A stretch of DNA of 64,000 bases from Volucribacter amazonae (GCF_029783845.1 NZ_LWID01000001.1:1550001-1614000), one strand, 5' to 3'. Shown: positions 26,227-35,109, numbered from the stretch's first letter. Notes: a model not told the origin generated them from the sequence alone. Numbers and translations are program-made.

Positions 26227-26548
26227 TAGATTACTAATAGTGTTAATAGATAATGTTAGGTGGGGAATAGATTATGAATAATATGGTAATGTTTAAATAT
26301 TGTTAATGTGTTCAGCATCTCATAATTGGAGAGTAATGATCCATATAAACAATGCTATTAGGCTAATTTTTTATTCATAGCTAGTTTTATACAAAGTGCG
26401 GCCATTTTTAAAAAGTTTTCTGTTTACTCATTTCAAAAACCAGTTGCCTTTATTTAGGGTATTATGATAAAATCCAAGCCCACTTGCCTGTATCGGTAAG
26501 TGATTCGTCCCCGAAAGGGTTTTGTTTATATTTTAGCGGAGTACTAAG
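26227..26548 (+). promoter_or_regulatory. Intergenic region before rplN with spc operon promoter and leader hairpin
   Basis: The first part (26227-26390) is AT-rich, like the upstream accessory gene, and holds nothing I recognise. An imperfect uptake sequence, AAGTGCGGCC, is near 26395. A promoter-like TTGCCT (26444-26449) and TAAAAT (26468-26473) are 18 bases apart. Downstream, CACTTGCC (26481-26488) pairs with GGTAAGTG (26495-26502) with one G-U pair, in the presumed spc leader. Confidence 0.6.
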
Positions 26549-26920
26549 ATGATCCAAGAACAGACTATGCTTGACGTGGCAGATAACTCTGGCGCACGTA
26601 GCGTAATGTGTATCAAGGTTCTAGGTGGATCGCACCGTCGTTATGCTGCTATTGGCGATATTATCAAAATTACTGTGAAAGAAGCAATTCCTCGCGGTAA
26701 AGTGAAAAAAGGTGATGTGTTAAAAGCAGTTGTTGTGCGCACCAAGAAGGGTGTTCGTCGCCCAGATGGATCAGTTATTCGCTTCGATGGTAATGCTTGT
26801 GTAGTTTTAAATAACAATACTGAGCAACCAATCGGTACACGTATTTTCGGACCAGTGACGCGTGAACTTCGTTCTGAGAAGTTTATGAAGATCATTTCTT
26901 TGGCACCAGAAGTACTGTAA
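26549..26920 (+). CDS. rplN: 50S ribosomal protein L14
   Basis: L14 forms part of the intersubunit bridge. It is 123 residues long, identical in length to E. coli, beginning MIQEQTMLDVADNSGARSVM. The conserved GKVKKGDVLKAVVVRTKKGV core is present. It is the first gene of the spc operon; a GGAG Shine-Dalgarno sequence lies at 26539-26542. Confidence 0.98.
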   Translation: MIQEQTMLDVADNSGARSVMCIKVLGGSHRRYAAIGDIIKITVKEAIPRGKVKKGDVLKAVVVRTKKGVRRPDGSVIRFDGNACVVLNNNTEQPIGTRIFGPVTRELRSEKFMKIISLAPEVL

Positions 26921-26932
26921 GGAGAAGTGAAA

Positions 26933-27253
26933 ATGGCTGCAAAAATCCGTCAAAACGATGAAGTTATTATGATTGCTGGTAGCACTGAAAAGGGCAAAGG
27001 CAAACGTGGTAAAGTAACAAAAGTATTACCGAATGGTAAAGTAATTGTTGAAGGTTTAAACGTTATTACTAAACATGAAAAACCTGTACCAGCTTTAGGT
27101 AAAGCAGGTGGTTTAGTGAAGAAAGAAGCACCTATTGATGTTTCAAATGTAGCGATTTTCAATCCTGAAACAAATAAAGCTGACCGTGTAGGTTTCCGAT
27201 TTGAAGATGGTAAAAAAGTGCGTTTCTTCAAATCTACTGGTAAAACAATTTAA
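26933..27253 (+). CDS. rplX: 50S ribosomal protein L24
   Basis: L24 initiates 50S assembly. I start it at the ATG at 26933 (MAAKIRQNDEVIMIAG), which aligns with E. coli and has AAGGAG at 26919-26924. The in-frame GTG at 26927 is too close to that site. The length is 106 residues. The KOW-type motif GKGKRGKVTKVLPNGKVIVEG and the C-terminal RVGFRFEDGKKVRFFKS are typical. Confidence 0.97.
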   Translation: MAAKIRQNDEVIMIAGSTEKGKGKRGKVTKVLPNGKVIVEGLNVITKHEKPVPALGKAGGLVKKEAPIDVSNVAIFNPETNKADRVGFRFEDGKKVRFFKSTGKTI

Positions 27254-27270
27254 TTAACTGGAGTAATGCG

Positions 27271-27810
27271 ATGGCGAAACTGCATGATTACTACAGAGAT
27301 ACAGTAGTGAATGAATTAAAATCAAAATTCAACTACAAATCTGTCATGCAAGTCCCACGAATCGAAAAGATAACCCTGAATATGGGTGTGGGTGAAGCAT
27401 TGACCGACAAGAAATTGCTAGATAACGCAGTAGCGGATTTAGCAGCAATCAGCGGTCAAAAACCTTTAGTAACTAAAGCTCGCAAATCTGTTGCTGGCTT
27501 TAAAATCCGTCAGGGATATCCAATCGGTTGTAAAGTGACCCTACGTGGTGAGCGTATGTGGGAATTTTTTGAACGATTAATCTCTATTGCTGTTCCACGT
27601 ATTCGTGATTTCCGTGGTTTAAGTGCGAAATCATTTGATGGACGTGGTAATTATAGCATGGGTGTGCGTGAACAAATCATCTTCCCTGAAATCGATTATG
27701 ATAAAGTGGATCGTGTACGTGGTTTAGATATTACTATTACTACTACGGCGAAAACTGATGAAGAAGGTCAAGCACTACTTGCTGCCTTTAACTTCCCATT
27801 CCGTAAATAA
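27271..27810 (+). CDS. rplE: 50S ribosomal protein L5
   Basis: L5 binds 5S rRNA and contacts the P-site tRNA. It is 179 residues long, as in E. coli, starting MAKLHDYYRDTVVNELK; KPLVTKARKSVAGFKIRQG and FRGLSAKSFDGRGNYSMG are conserved. In E. coli the repressor S8 binds the spc mRNA around the rplE start; S8 is encoded two genes downstream here. Confidence 0.98.
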   Translation: MAKLHDYYRDTVVNELKSKFNYKSVMQVPRIEKITLNMGVGEALTDKKLLDNAVADLAAISGQKPLVTKARKSVAGFKIRQGYPIGCKVTLRGERMWEFFERLISIAVPRIRDFRGLSAKSFDGRGNYSMGVREQIIFPEIDYDKVDRVRGLDITITTTAKTDEEGQALLAAFNFPFRK

Positions 27811-27822
27811 GGCAGGTTATAA

Positions 27823-28128
27823 ATGGCTAAACAATCAATGATCGAGCGCGATTTAAAACGTGCTAAATTAGCTGAAAAATTCTACGCTAAACGTGTTGAA
27901 TTAAAGAAAATTATTTCAGATGTGAACGCCTCTGACGAAGATCGTTGGAATGCGGTGTTAAAGTTACAAACTTTACCACGTGATTCTAGCCCAAGTCGTC
28001 AGCGTAACCGTTGCCGTCAAACTGGACGTCCACATGGTGTGTTACGTAAGTTTGGTTTAAGTCGTATTAAAGTCCGTGAAGCTGCGATGCGTGGTGAAAT
28101 CCCGGGCCTTAAGAAAGCAAGTTGGTAA
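27823..28128 (+). CDS. rpsN: 30S ribosomal protein S14 (zinc-independent form)
   Basis: S14 is a late-binding 30S head protein. The 101-residue protein is the long form without the CxxC zinc motifs. It ends with the conserved RNRCRQTGRPHGVLRKFGLS followed by RIKVREAAMRGEIPGLKKASW, of which the last residues are invariant. It lies between rplE and rpsH. Confidence 0.98.
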   Translation: MAKQSMIERDLKRAKLAEKFYAKRVELKKIISDVNASDEDRWNAVLKLQTLPRDSSPSRQRNRCRQTGRPHGVLRKFGLSRIKVREAAMRGEIPGLKKASW

Positions 28129-28163
28129 TTTACCACTTTATTTTGGAATCGGAGTAAAAGCAC

Positions 28164-28556
28164 ATGAGCATGCAAGATCCAATCGCAGATATGTTGACTC
28201 GTATTCGTAACGGTCAGGCTGCGAATAAAGTAGCGATCAACATGCCTTCCTCCAAGCTAAAAGTGGCTATCGCCAATGTATTAGCGGAAGAAGGTTATAT
28301 TGAGAGCTTTAAAGTATTAGAAGGTGCAAAACCTGAGTTGGAAATTACATTAAAATATTTCCAAGGTAAACCAGTTGTAGAAAGCATTCAACGTGTAAGC
28401 CGTCCTGGTCTTCGTATTTATAAACGTAAAGACGAATTACCAAGAGTAATGGGTGGTTTAGGTGTTGCTGTTGTATCTACATCTAAAGGTGTGATGACTG
28501 ACCGTGCAGCTCGCCAGGCGGGTTTAGGCGGTGAGATTATCTGTTACGTAGCTTAA
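28164..28556 (+). CDS. rpsH: 30S ribosomal protein S8
   Basis: S8 organises the central domain of 16S rRNA and is the autogenous repressor of the spc operon in E. coli. It is 130 residues long, equal to E. coli, beginning MSMQDPIADMLTRIRNGQ. The conserved C-terminal SKGVMTDRAARQAGLGGEII is present. Confidence 0.98.
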   Translation: MSMQDPIADMLTRIRNGQAANKVAINMPSSKLKVAIANVLAEEGYIESFKVLEGAKPELEITLKYFQGKPVVESIQRVSRPGLRIYKRKDELPRVMGGLGVAVVSTSKGVMTDRAARQAGLGGEIICYVA

Positions 28557-28571
28557 TAGAAGAGGTAGGAA

Positions 28572-29105
28572 ATGTCTCGAGTTGCTAAAGCACCCGTTAA
28601 TATTCCTGCCGGCGTAGAGGTAAAACTCGACGGTCAGCTATTAACGGTAAAAGGTAAAAATGGCGAGTTATCTCGCAAGATTCATAATGCAGTTGAAGTG
28701 AAACAAGATAATGGTGCATTGACGTTTTCTCCTCGTGAAGGCGTGGTAGGTGCAGATGCACAAGCAGGGACTTCACGTGCATTAGTTAATGCAATGGTTA
28801 TTGGTGTTACTGAAGGTTTCACTAAGAAACTACAATTAGTAGGGGTAGGTTATAGAGCACAAGTTAAAGGTAATGCAGTAGCTTTATCTTTAGGTTATTC
28901 TCACCCTATTGAACATACTTTGCCTGCGGGTATTACTGCAGAATGCCCATCACAAACTGAAATTGTTTTAAAAGGTATTGATAAACAATTAATCGGTCAA
29001 GTGGCAGCAGATATTCGTGCTTATCGCCGTCCTGAACCTTATAAAGGTAAAGGGGTACGCTATGCTGATGAAGTGGTGCGTACAAAAGAGGCTAAGAAGA
29101 AATAA
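28572..29105 (+). CDS. rplF: 50S ribosomal protein L6
   Basis: L6 lies near the GTPase-associated centre. It is 177 residues long, equal to E. coli, beginning MSRVAKAPVNIPAGVEV. The conserved signature RRPEPYKGKGVRYADE near the C-terminus is intact. It is followed by rplR after 13 bases. Confidence 0.98.
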   Translation: MSRVAKAPVNIPAGVEVKLDGQLLTVKGKNGELSRKIHNAVEVKQDNGALTFSPREGVVGADAQAGTSRALVNAMVIGVTEGFTKKLQLVGVGYRAQVKGNAVALSLGYSHPIEHTLPAGITAECPSQTEIVLKGIDKQLIGQVAADIRAYRRPEPYKGKGVRYADEVVRTKEAKKK

Positions 29106-29118
29106 TTAAGGTAACACT

Positions 29119-29472
29119 ATGGATAAGAAATCAGCTCGTATCCGTCGTGCAGCACGTGCACGTCATATGATGAGAGAACAAGGAGTAACTCGTTTAGTTA
29201 TTCACCGTACTCCTCGTCATATTTATGCTCAAGTGATTGCACCAAACGGTTCAGAAGTGCTTGCCGCTGCTTCAACTGTTGAGAAAGTAATTAGTGAGCA
29301 AGTAAAATATACCGGAAATAAAGATGCTGCTGCAGTAGTAGGTAAAACTGTTGCTGAGCGTGCATTAGCGAAAGGCGTAAAAAGCGTAGCTTTCGATCGT
29401 TCTGGTTTTAAATATCATGGTCGTGTCCAAACGTTAGCGGACGCTGCCCGTGAAGCTGGTCTACAGTTCTAA
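29119..29472 (+). CDS. rplR: 50S ribosomal protein L18
   Basis: L18 binds 5S rRNA and brings it to the 50S central protuberance. It is 117 residues long, as in E. coli, beginning MDKKSARIRRAARARHMM. The conserved C-terminal FDRSGFKYHGRVQTLADAAR is present. It sits between rplF and rpsE. Confidence 0.98.
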   Translation: MDKKSARIRRAARARHMMREQGVTRLVIHRTPRHIYAQVIAPNGSEVLAAASTVEKVISEQVKYTGNKDAAAVVGKTVAERALAKGVKSVAFDRSGFKYHGRVQTLADAAREAGLQF

Positions 29473-29487
29473 TAGAGGTAATTTGAG

Positions 29488-29988
29488 ATGGCAAGCATCG
29501 AAAAACAAACTGGTGAACTGCAAGAGAAGCTAATCGCGGTGAACCGTGTATCAAAAACTGTAAAAGGTGGTCGTATCATGAGCTTTACTGCTTTAACAGT
29601 AGTAGGTGATGGTAATGGTCGTGTAGGTTTTGGTTACGGTAAAGCTCGTGAAGTTCCGGCAGCTATCCAAAAAGCGATGGAAAAAGCACGTCGCAATATG
29701 ATTAACGTAGCTTTAAATGAAGGGACATTACAACACCCTGTTAAAGGTACTCACACTGGTTCTCGTGTATTTATGCAACCAGCGAGTGAAGGTACTGGGA
29801 TTATCGCAGGTGGTGCAATGCGTGCAGTGTTAGAAGTAGCAGGCGTTCGCAACGTTCTTTCTAAAGCATACGGTTCAACCAACCCAATCAACGTTGTTCG
29901 TGCAACTATTGATGCACTAGCAAATATGAAATCACCAGAAATGGTTGCTGCAAAACGTGGCAAAACTGTTGATGAAATTTTGGGGTAA
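29488..29988 (+). CDS. rpsE: 30S ribosomal protein S5
   Basis: S5 is at the mRNA entry site and affects decoding fidelity. The 166-residue protein has the double-stranded RNA-binding-type S5 domain with KTVKGGRIMSFTALTVVGDG and GRVGFGYGKAREV. The C-terminal AYGSTNPINVVRATIDALAN is conserved. The next gene, rpmD, starts six bases after its stop. Confidence 0.98.
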   Translation: MASIEKQTGELQEKLIAVNRVSKTVKGGRIMSFTALTVVGDGNGRVGFGYGKAREVPAAIQKAMEKARRNMINVALNEGTLQHPVKGTHTGSRVFMQPASEGTGIIAGGAMRAVLEVAGVRNVLSKAYGSTNPINVVRATIDALANMKSPEMVAAKRGKTVDEILG

Positions 29989-29994
29989 TTGACT

Positions 29995-30174
29995 ATGGCA
30001 AAAACTATTAAAGTAACACAAACTCGTAGCTCAATTGGTCGTTTACCAAAACATAAAGCTACGTTACGTGGTCTAGGTCTTCGTCATATTCGTCATACCG
30101 TTGAGTTAATTGATACCCCTGCGGTACGCGGTATGATTAACCAAGTTTCATACATGGTTAAAGTGGAGGAGTAA
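29995..30174 (+). CDS. rpmD: 50S ribosomal protein L30
   Basis: L30 is a small peripheral 50S protein. The ATG at 29995 gives 59 residues, the usual length, beginning MAKTIKVTQTRSSIGRLPKH. An in-frame codon at 29989 would add two residues that the family lacks. It lies between rpsE and rplO. Confidence 0.97.
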   Translation: MAKTIKVTQTRSSIGRLPKHKATLRGLGLRHIRHTVELIDTPAVRGMINQVSYMVKVEE

Positions 30175-30177
30175 TAG

Positions 30178-30612
30178 ATGCGTTTAAATACTCTATCTCC
30201 GGCTGAAGGTGCTAAGCATAGTGCTAAGCGTTTAGGTCGTGGTATTGGTTCAGGTTTAGGTAAAACTGGTGGTCGTGGTCATAAAGGTCAAAAATCTCGT
30301 ACTGGTGGCGGTGTTCGCCGTGGTTTCGAGGGTGGTCAAATGCCTTTATACCGTCGTTTACCAAAATTTGGTTTTACTTCAATGAAATCAGCAGTAACAG
30401 CTGAAGTTCGTTTGAATGACCTTGCCAAAGTAGAAGGTAATGTAGTCACTTTAGATTCATTAAAAGCTGCGAATGTTATTACTAAAGATATTCAATTCGT
30501 TAAAATTATTTTAGCGGGTGAAGTGAAAGGTGCAGTAACAGTTCGTGGATTACGTGTAACTAAAGGGGCTAAAGCAGCGATTGAAGCTGCAGGCGGTTCA
30601 ATCGAGGAATAA
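30178..30612 (+). CDS. rplO: 50S ribosomal protein L15
   Basis: L15 is a central 50S assembly protein. It is 144 residues long, equal to E. coli, beginning MRLNTLSPAEGAKHSAKRLG. The long basic N-terminal extension (GRGIGSGLGKTGGRGHKGQK) is typical. It precedes secY by seven bases. Confidence 0.98.
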   Translation: MRLNTLSPAEGAKHSAKRLGRGIGSGLGKTGGRGHKGQKSRTGGGVRRGFEGGQMPLYRRLPKFGFTSMKSAVTAEVRLNDLAKVEGNVVTLDSLKAANVITKDIQFVKIILAGEVKGAVTVRGLRVTKGAKAAIEAAGGSIEE

Positions 30613-30619
30613 TTGACAA

Positions 30620-31945
30620 ATGGCTAAGCAACCAGGTTATCAAAATAGAAGTACTCAAAGTGGTACTGGTGAATTAAAACGCAGACTATGGTTTGTGTTA
30701 GGAGCACTTATCGTTTTTCGTATAGGCTCTTTTATTCCCGTTCCTGGTATTGATGCAGCCGTTTTAGCTCAATTAATTGAACAACAAAAAGGCACCATCA
30801 TTGATATGTTTAATATGTTCTCTGGTGGTGCATTGAGCCGAGCATCGATTTTTGCATTAGGGATCATGCCGTATATCTCGGCATCGATTATTATACAATT
30901 ATTGACAACGGTCCACCCAGCATTAGCTGAATTAAAGAAAGAAGGTGAAGCAGGTCGGCGTAAAATTAGCAAATATACACGCTATTCAACTTTAGGCCTT
31001 GCAACCATTCAAGCCATAGGTATCTCAACTGGCTTACCAAATATGTTACCCGGTTTAGTACCAAATCTTGGATTTGGTTTTTATTTTACTGCGGTAATTA
31101 GCTTGGTAACGGGAACTATGTTCCTAATGTGGCTAGGAGAGCAAATTACTGAACGTGGTATTGGTAATGGTATTTCTTTAATTATTTTTGCGGGTATTGT
31201 AGCTGGATTACCATCTGCAATTGGTCAAACTATTGAGCAGGCTCGTCAAGGACAAATGCACGCACTGGCACTATTATTAATAGCAGTGATTGTATTTGCG
31301 GTTACTTATTTTGTGGTCTTTGTTGAAAGAGGACAAAGAAGAATTAAAGTTGAATATGCTAAACGCCAACAAGGTCGTCAGATTCTTGGTGGGCATAGTA
31401 GTCATTTACCATTAAAAGTAAATATGGCTGGTGTTATCCCTGCTATTTTTGCTTCAAGTATCATTCTATTCCCTGCAACCTTAAGCCAATGGTTTGGTCA
31501 GGGAGCGAGTGCAGATTGGTTGACTGATTTATCTATGTTATTAGCACCCGGACAACCGCTTTATATGATATTATATGCGGTGTCTATTATTTTCTTTAGT
31601 TTCTTTTATACCGCAATGCAATATAATCCGCGTGATACCGCTGATAATTTGAAAAAGTCAGGTGCATTTATACCTGGAATTAGACCCGGTGAACAAACAT
31701 CACGTTATATTGATAAGATTATGACTCGCTTAACATTAATTGGCGGTCTATATATTACATTTGTATGTTTGATTCCTTACATTATGATGTCAGCATGGAA
31801 TGTTCAGTTTTATTTTGGCGGAACGTCTTTGTTGATTGTCGTTGTGGTAATAATGGATTTCATCGCTCAGGTTCAAAGTCATTTAATGTCTACTCAATAT
31901 GAATCTGCGTTGAAAAAAGCAAACCTTAAAGGTTTTGGACAATAG
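30620..31945 (+). CDS. secY: Protein translocase channel subunit SecY
   Basis: SecY forms the SecYEG channel for export and membrane insertion. The 441-residue protein has ten predicted membrane segments; E. coli SecY has 443 residues. Recognised segments include FRIGSFIPVPGIDA, the plug-region IDMFNMFSGGALSRASIFALG (quoted in part), MLWLGEQITERGIGNGISLII-like residues near 170-190, and PGIRPGEQTSRYI. It follows rplO in the spc operon, as usual, and is followed by rpmJ. Confidence 0.98.
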   Translation: MAKQPGYQNRSTQSGTGELKRRLWFVLGALIVFRIGSFIPVPGIDAAVLAQLIEQQKGTIIDMFNMFSGGALSRASIFALGIMPYISASIIIQLLTTVHPALAELKKEGEAGRRKISKYTRYSTLGLATIQAIGISTGLPNMLPGLVPNLGFGFYFTAVISLVTGTMFLMWLGEQITERGIGNGISLIIFAGIVAGLPSAIGQTIEQARQGQMHALALLLIAVIVFAVTYFVVFVERGQRRIKVEYAKRQQGRQILGGHSSHLPLKVNMAGVIPAIFASSIILFPATLSQWFGQGASADWLTDLSMLLAPGQPLYMILYAVSIIFFSFFYTAMQYNPRDTADNLKKSGAFIPGIRPGEQTSRYIDKIMTRLTLIGGLYITFVCLIPYIMMSAWNVQFYFGGTSLLIVVVVIMDFIAQVQSHLMSTQYESALKKANLKGFGQ

Positions 31946-31978
31946 TAATATTGTCTTTTGATAGAAAAGGGATAAGCA

Positions 31979-32092
31979 ATGAAAGTTCGTGCTTCCGTGA
32001 AGAAATTATGTCGTAACTGTAAAGTTGTTAAACGTGAAGGGGTTGTACGTGTACTATGTTCAGACCCTAAACATAAACAACGTCAAGGTTAA
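31979..32092 (+). CDS. rpmJ: 50S ribosomal protein L36 (zinc-binding form)
   Basis: L36 is the smallest 50S protein. The short frame at 31979-32092 encodes 37 residues beginning MKVRASVKKLCRNCKVVKRE and ending DPKHKQRQG. The four zinc ligands are Cys11, Cys14, Cys27 and His32. AAAAGGGAT precedes the start. It closes the spc operon as in E. coli, where the protein is one residue longer. Confidence 0.96.
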   Translation: MKVRASVKKLCRNCKVVKREGVVRVLCSDPKHKQRQG

Positions 32093-32117
32093 TTGAAATA
32101 TTTTCTTGCAAAGAACC

Positions 32118-32142
32118 AGCTGAGCGGATATACTGCTCAGCT
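32118..32142 (+). other. Hairpin between rpmJ and the alpha operon leader
   Basis: AGCTGAGC (32118-32125) pairs perfectly with GCTCAGCT (32135-32142) around a nine-base loop. No strong T run follows (CATTTATG), so it may be a weak terminator or a processing signal between the spc and alpha operons. Confidence 0.45.
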
Positions 32143-32153
32143 CATTTATGTCC

Positions 32154-32234
32154 TTGATATACTGTTTGAGTATCCTGAAACGGGCTTTTCAAGATCAGTA
32201 TATCAAATTAGTTAAAATATAGGAGTGCATAGTG
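32154..32234 (+). promoter_or_regulatory. Alpha operon ribosome-binding-site pseudoknot (S4 autoregulation)
   Basis: TTGATATACTG (32154-32164) pairs perfectly over 11 bases with CAGTATATCAA (32196-32206). Inside is the conserved TGAGTATCCTGAAACGGGC segment with its own stem, followed by AGGAGTGCATAGTG covering the GTG start of rpsM. This closely matches the E. coli alpha operon element to which S4 binds to repress translation. Confidence 0.85.
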
Positions 32235-32588
32235 GCCCGTATTGCAGGCATTAACATTCCTGATCATAAACACACTGTGATCGCATTAACTGCTATCTAT
32301 GGTATCGGCAAAACTCGTGCACAACATATTTGTGCGGCAACGGGAATTGCTGAGAATGTTAAGATCAGTGAATTGTCTGAAGAGCAGATTGATAAACTGC
32401 GTGACGAAGTTGGTAAATTTACTGTTGAAGGTGACTTACGTCGTGAAGTAACACTTAACATCAAACGTCTATTAGATTTAGGATGTTATCGTGGTTTACG
32501 TCATCGTCGTGGTTTACCGGTGCGTGGTCAACGCACTAAAACTAACGCGCGTACCCGTAAGGGTCCTCGTAAACCGATCAAGAAATAG
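32232..32588 (+). CDS. rpsM: 30S ribosomal protein S13
   Basis: S13 is in the 30S head and contacts P-site tRNA and 50S L5. The 118-residue protein starts at GTG (32232), as in E. coli, and the start lies inside the S4-responsive leader. MARIAGINIPDHKHTVIALT and RHRRGLPVRGQRTKTNARTR are conserved. It is the first gene of the alpha operon. Confidence 0.98.
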   Translation: MARIAGINIPDHKHTVIALTAIYGIGKTRAQHICAATGIAENVKISELSEEQIDKLRDEVGKFTVEGDLRREVTLNIKRLLDLGCYRGLRHRRGLPVRGQRTKTNARTRKGPRKPIKK

Positions 32589-32602
32589 TCGGGGTAATAT
32601 AA

Positions 32603-32992
32603 ATGGCTAAAACACCAGTTCGTACACGTAAACGTGTAAAAAAACAAGTTGTAGATGGCGTGGCTCATATTCATGCCTCTTTCAATAACACAATCGTTAC
32701 TATTACTGATCGTCAAGGTAACGCTCTAGCATGGGCAACTGCTGGCGGTTCAGGTTTCCGTGGTTCTCGTAAATCTACACCGTTTGCAGCACAGGTTGCC
32801 GCAGAACGTTGTGCCGAAATGGTAAAAGAATTCGGCTTAAAGAACTTGGAAGTTATGGTGAAAGGACCTGGTCCTGGTCGTGAGTCAACTATTCGTGCAT
32901 TAAATGCAGCGGGTTTCCGTATTACGAATATTACTGATGTGACTCCGATTCCTCATAACGGTTGTCGTCCACCGAAGAAACGTCGTGTTTAA
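32603..32992 (+). CDS. rpsK: 30S ribosomal protein S11
   Basis: S11 lies on the 30S platform near the mRNA exit site. It is 129 residues long, equal to E. coli, with HIHASFNNTIVTITDRQGNA and the C-terminal DVTPIPHNGCRPPKKRRV. It is the second gene of the alpha operon. Confidence 0.98.
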   Translation: MAKTPVRTRKRVKKQVVDGVAHIHASFNNTIVTITDRQGNALAWATAGGSGFRGSRKSTPFAAQVAAERCAEMVKEFGLKNLEVMVKGPGPGRESTIRALNAAGFRITNITDVTPIPHNGCRPPKKRRV

Positions 32993-33021
32993 TGGCGTCA
33001 TAGGATAGTTGGAGAAAGAAA

Positions 33022-33642
33022 ATGGCAAGATATTTGGGTCCTAAGCTCAAGCTGAGCCGTCGTGAAGGTACCGATTTATTCCTTAAATCAGGTGTCCGCG
33101 CGATTGATTCAAAATGTAAAATTGATACAGCACCAGGTCAACACGGTGCTCGCAAACCACGTTTGTCTGATTATGGTAGTCAATTACGTGAGAAACAAAA
33201 AGTTCGTCGTATTTATGGCGTATTAGAACGTCAATTCCGTAACTACTATAAAGAAGCAAACCGTTTAAAAGGTAACACAGGTGAAAACCTATTAGTGTTG
33301 TTAGAAGGTCGATTGGATAACGTTGTTTATCGCATGGGATTTGCTGCAACTCGTGCAGAAGCTCGCCAATTAGTGAGCCATAAAGCGATTGTTGTAAATG
33401 GTCGTGTTGTGAATATTCCATCTTTCCAAGTTTCTGTTGATGATGTTATTGCAGTTCGTGAAAAATCAAAAAAACAAGCTCGTATCAAAGCATCATTAGA
33501 ATTAGCAGAACAAAGAGAAAAACCAACATGGTTAGATGTTGATGCTGCTAAAATGGAAGGTGTTTTCAAACGTGTTCCTGAACGTTCTGATTTATCAGCA
33601 GATATTAACGAACATCTGATCGTCGAGCTTTATTCTAAATAA
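33022..33642 (+). CDS. rpsD: 30S ribosomal protein S4
   Basis: S4 nucleates 30S assembly and represses the alpha operon in E. coli by binding the leader before rpsM. It is 206 residues long, equal to E. coli. MARYLGPKLKLSRREGTDLF opens it, and the S4 RNA-binding domain is at about residues 95-155 (RLDNVVYRMGFAATRAEARQ, LVSHKAIVVNGRVV). N-terminal zinc Cys residues are absent, as in the E. coli type. Confidence 0.98.
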   Translation: MARYLGPKLKLSRREGTDLFLKSGVRAIDSKCKIDTAPGQHGARKPRLSDYGSQLREKQKVRRIYGVLERQFRNYYKEANRLKGNTGENLLVLLEGRLDNVVYRMGFAATRAEARQLVSHKAIVVNGRVVNIPSFQVSVDDVIAVREKSKKQARIKASLELAEQREKPTWLDVDAAKMEGVFKRVPERSDLSADINEHLIVELYSK

Positions 33643-33676
33643 TAGTTAAAGTTTCGCGCAGCAAAGAGAGGATAAA

Positions 33677-34666
33677 ATGCAGGGTTCTGTTACAGAATTT
33701 TTAAAGCCACACTTAGTAGATATTGAACAAATTAGTTCAACTCATGCTAAAGTGATCTTAGAGCCGTTAGAGCGTGGATTTGGTCACACATTAGGTAATG
33801 CATTGCGTCGTATTCTTTTATCTTCAATGCCGGGTTGTGCCGTAACTGAAGTTGAGATTGATGGCGTATTGCATGAGTATAGTAGTAAAGAAGGTGTTCA
33901 AGAAGATATTCTTGAAGTACTTTTAAACTTAAAAGGCCTAGCGGTTAAAGTACAGAATAAAGATGATGTTTTATTAACATTGAGCAAATCTGGCATTGGC
34001 CCTGTTGTTGCAGGTGACATCATTCATGATGGTGATGTTGAGATCGTAAATCCTGAGCATGTAATTTGTCATTTGACAGACGAAAACGCATCAATTCAAA
34101 TGCGTATTCGTGTGCAACGTGGTAGAGGCTATGTTCCTGCTTCTGCTCGTGTTCATGCTCAAGATGAAGAGCGTCCTATTGGTCGTTTATTGGTAGATGC
34201 TTGTTATAGTCCAGTAGATCGTATTGCTTATAATGTTGAGGCAGCTCGTGTTGAACAACGTACTGACTTAGACAAATTAGTAATTGAATTGGAAACTAAC
34301 GGCACTATTGATCCAGAAGATGCAATTCGTCGAGCAGCAACGATTTTAGCAGAGCAACTTGATGCATTCGTTGATTTGCGCGATGTTCGTCAGCCTGAAG
34401 TTAAGGAAGAAAAACCGGAATTTGATCCGATTTTACTACGTCCTGTTGATGACTTAGAGTTGACAGTTCGTTCTGCTAACTGTTTGAAAGCAGAAACAAT
34501 TCATTATATCGGTGATTTAGTACAACGCACAGAAGTTGAATTATTAAAAACCCCTAATTTAGGTAAGAAATCTCTTACTGAAATTAAGGACGTTTTGGCT
34601 TCACGTGGACTATCACTAGGTATGCGCCTTGAAAATTGGCCGCCAGCAAGTATTGCTGAAGATTAG
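33677..34666 (+). CDS. rpoA: DNA-directed RNA polymerase alpha subunit
   Basis: RpoA scaffolds RNA polymerase assembly and contacts UP elements and activators. The 329-residue length equals E. coli. The N-terminal dimerisation domain has GFGHTLGNALRRILLSSMPG near residues 31-50. The C-terminal domain carries ELTVRSANCLKAE with the DNA-contact Arg265 and Asn268. It lies between rpsD and rplQ in the alpha operon. Confidence 0.98.
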   Translation: MQGSVTEFLKPHLVDIEQISSTHAKVILEPLERGFGHTLGNALRRILLSSMPGCAVTEVEIDGVLHEYSSKEGVQEDILEVLLNLKGLAVKVQNKDDVLLTLSKSGIGPVVAGDIIHDGDVEIVNPEHVICHLTDENASIQMRIRVQRGRGYVPASARVHAQDEERPIGRLLVDACYSPVDRIAYNVEAARVEQRTDLDKLVIELETNGTIDPEDAIRRAATILAEQLDAFVDLRDVRQPEVKEEKPEFDPILLRPVDDLELTVRSANCLKAETIHYIGDLVQRTEVELLKTPNLGKKSLTEIKDVLASRGLSLGMRLENWPPASIAED

Positions 34667-34704
34667 GTCATTTAGGTTAAGATTTTTCTGAGAAGGATAA
34701 GATC

Positions 34705-35091
34705 ATGCGCCATCGTAAGAGTGGTCGTCAACTAAACCGTAATAGTAGCCATCGCCAAGCGATGTTCCGTAATATGGCAAGTTCATTGGTGACTCACGAG
34801 ATCATCAAAACGACTTTACCTAAAGCGAAAGAATTACGTCGTGTAGTTGAGCCGTTAATTACTTTAGCAAAAGTAGATAGTGTGGCAAATCGCCGTTTAG
34901 CTTTTGCTCGTACTCGTAACATTGATGTTGTTACAAAATTATTTAATGAATTAGGTCCACGTTTTGCACAGCGTGCAGGTGGATATACTCGCATTTTAAA
35001 ATGCGGTTTCCGTGCAGGCGATAATGCACCAATGGCATACATTGAATTAGTTGATCGCCCTGAAGTAGCTACTGAAGCAGCAGCGGAATAA
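34705..35091 (+). CDS. rplQ: 50S ribosomal protein L17
   Basis: L17 is at the tunnel-exit side of the 50S subunit. The 128-residue protein begins MRHRKSGRQLNRNSSHRQAM, with AGGYTRILKCGFRAGDNAPM conserved. It is the last gene of the alpha operon and is followed within 20 bases by an intrinsic terminator. Confidence 0.98.
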   Translation: MRHRKSGRQLNRNSSHRQAMFRNMASSLVTHEIIKTTLPKAKELRRVVEPLITLAKVDSVANRRLAFARTRNIDVVTKLFNELGPRFAQRAGGYTRILKCGFRAGDNAPMAYIELVDRPEVATEAAAE

Positions 35092-35109
35092 TTCTAATAT
35101 AAATATGAA

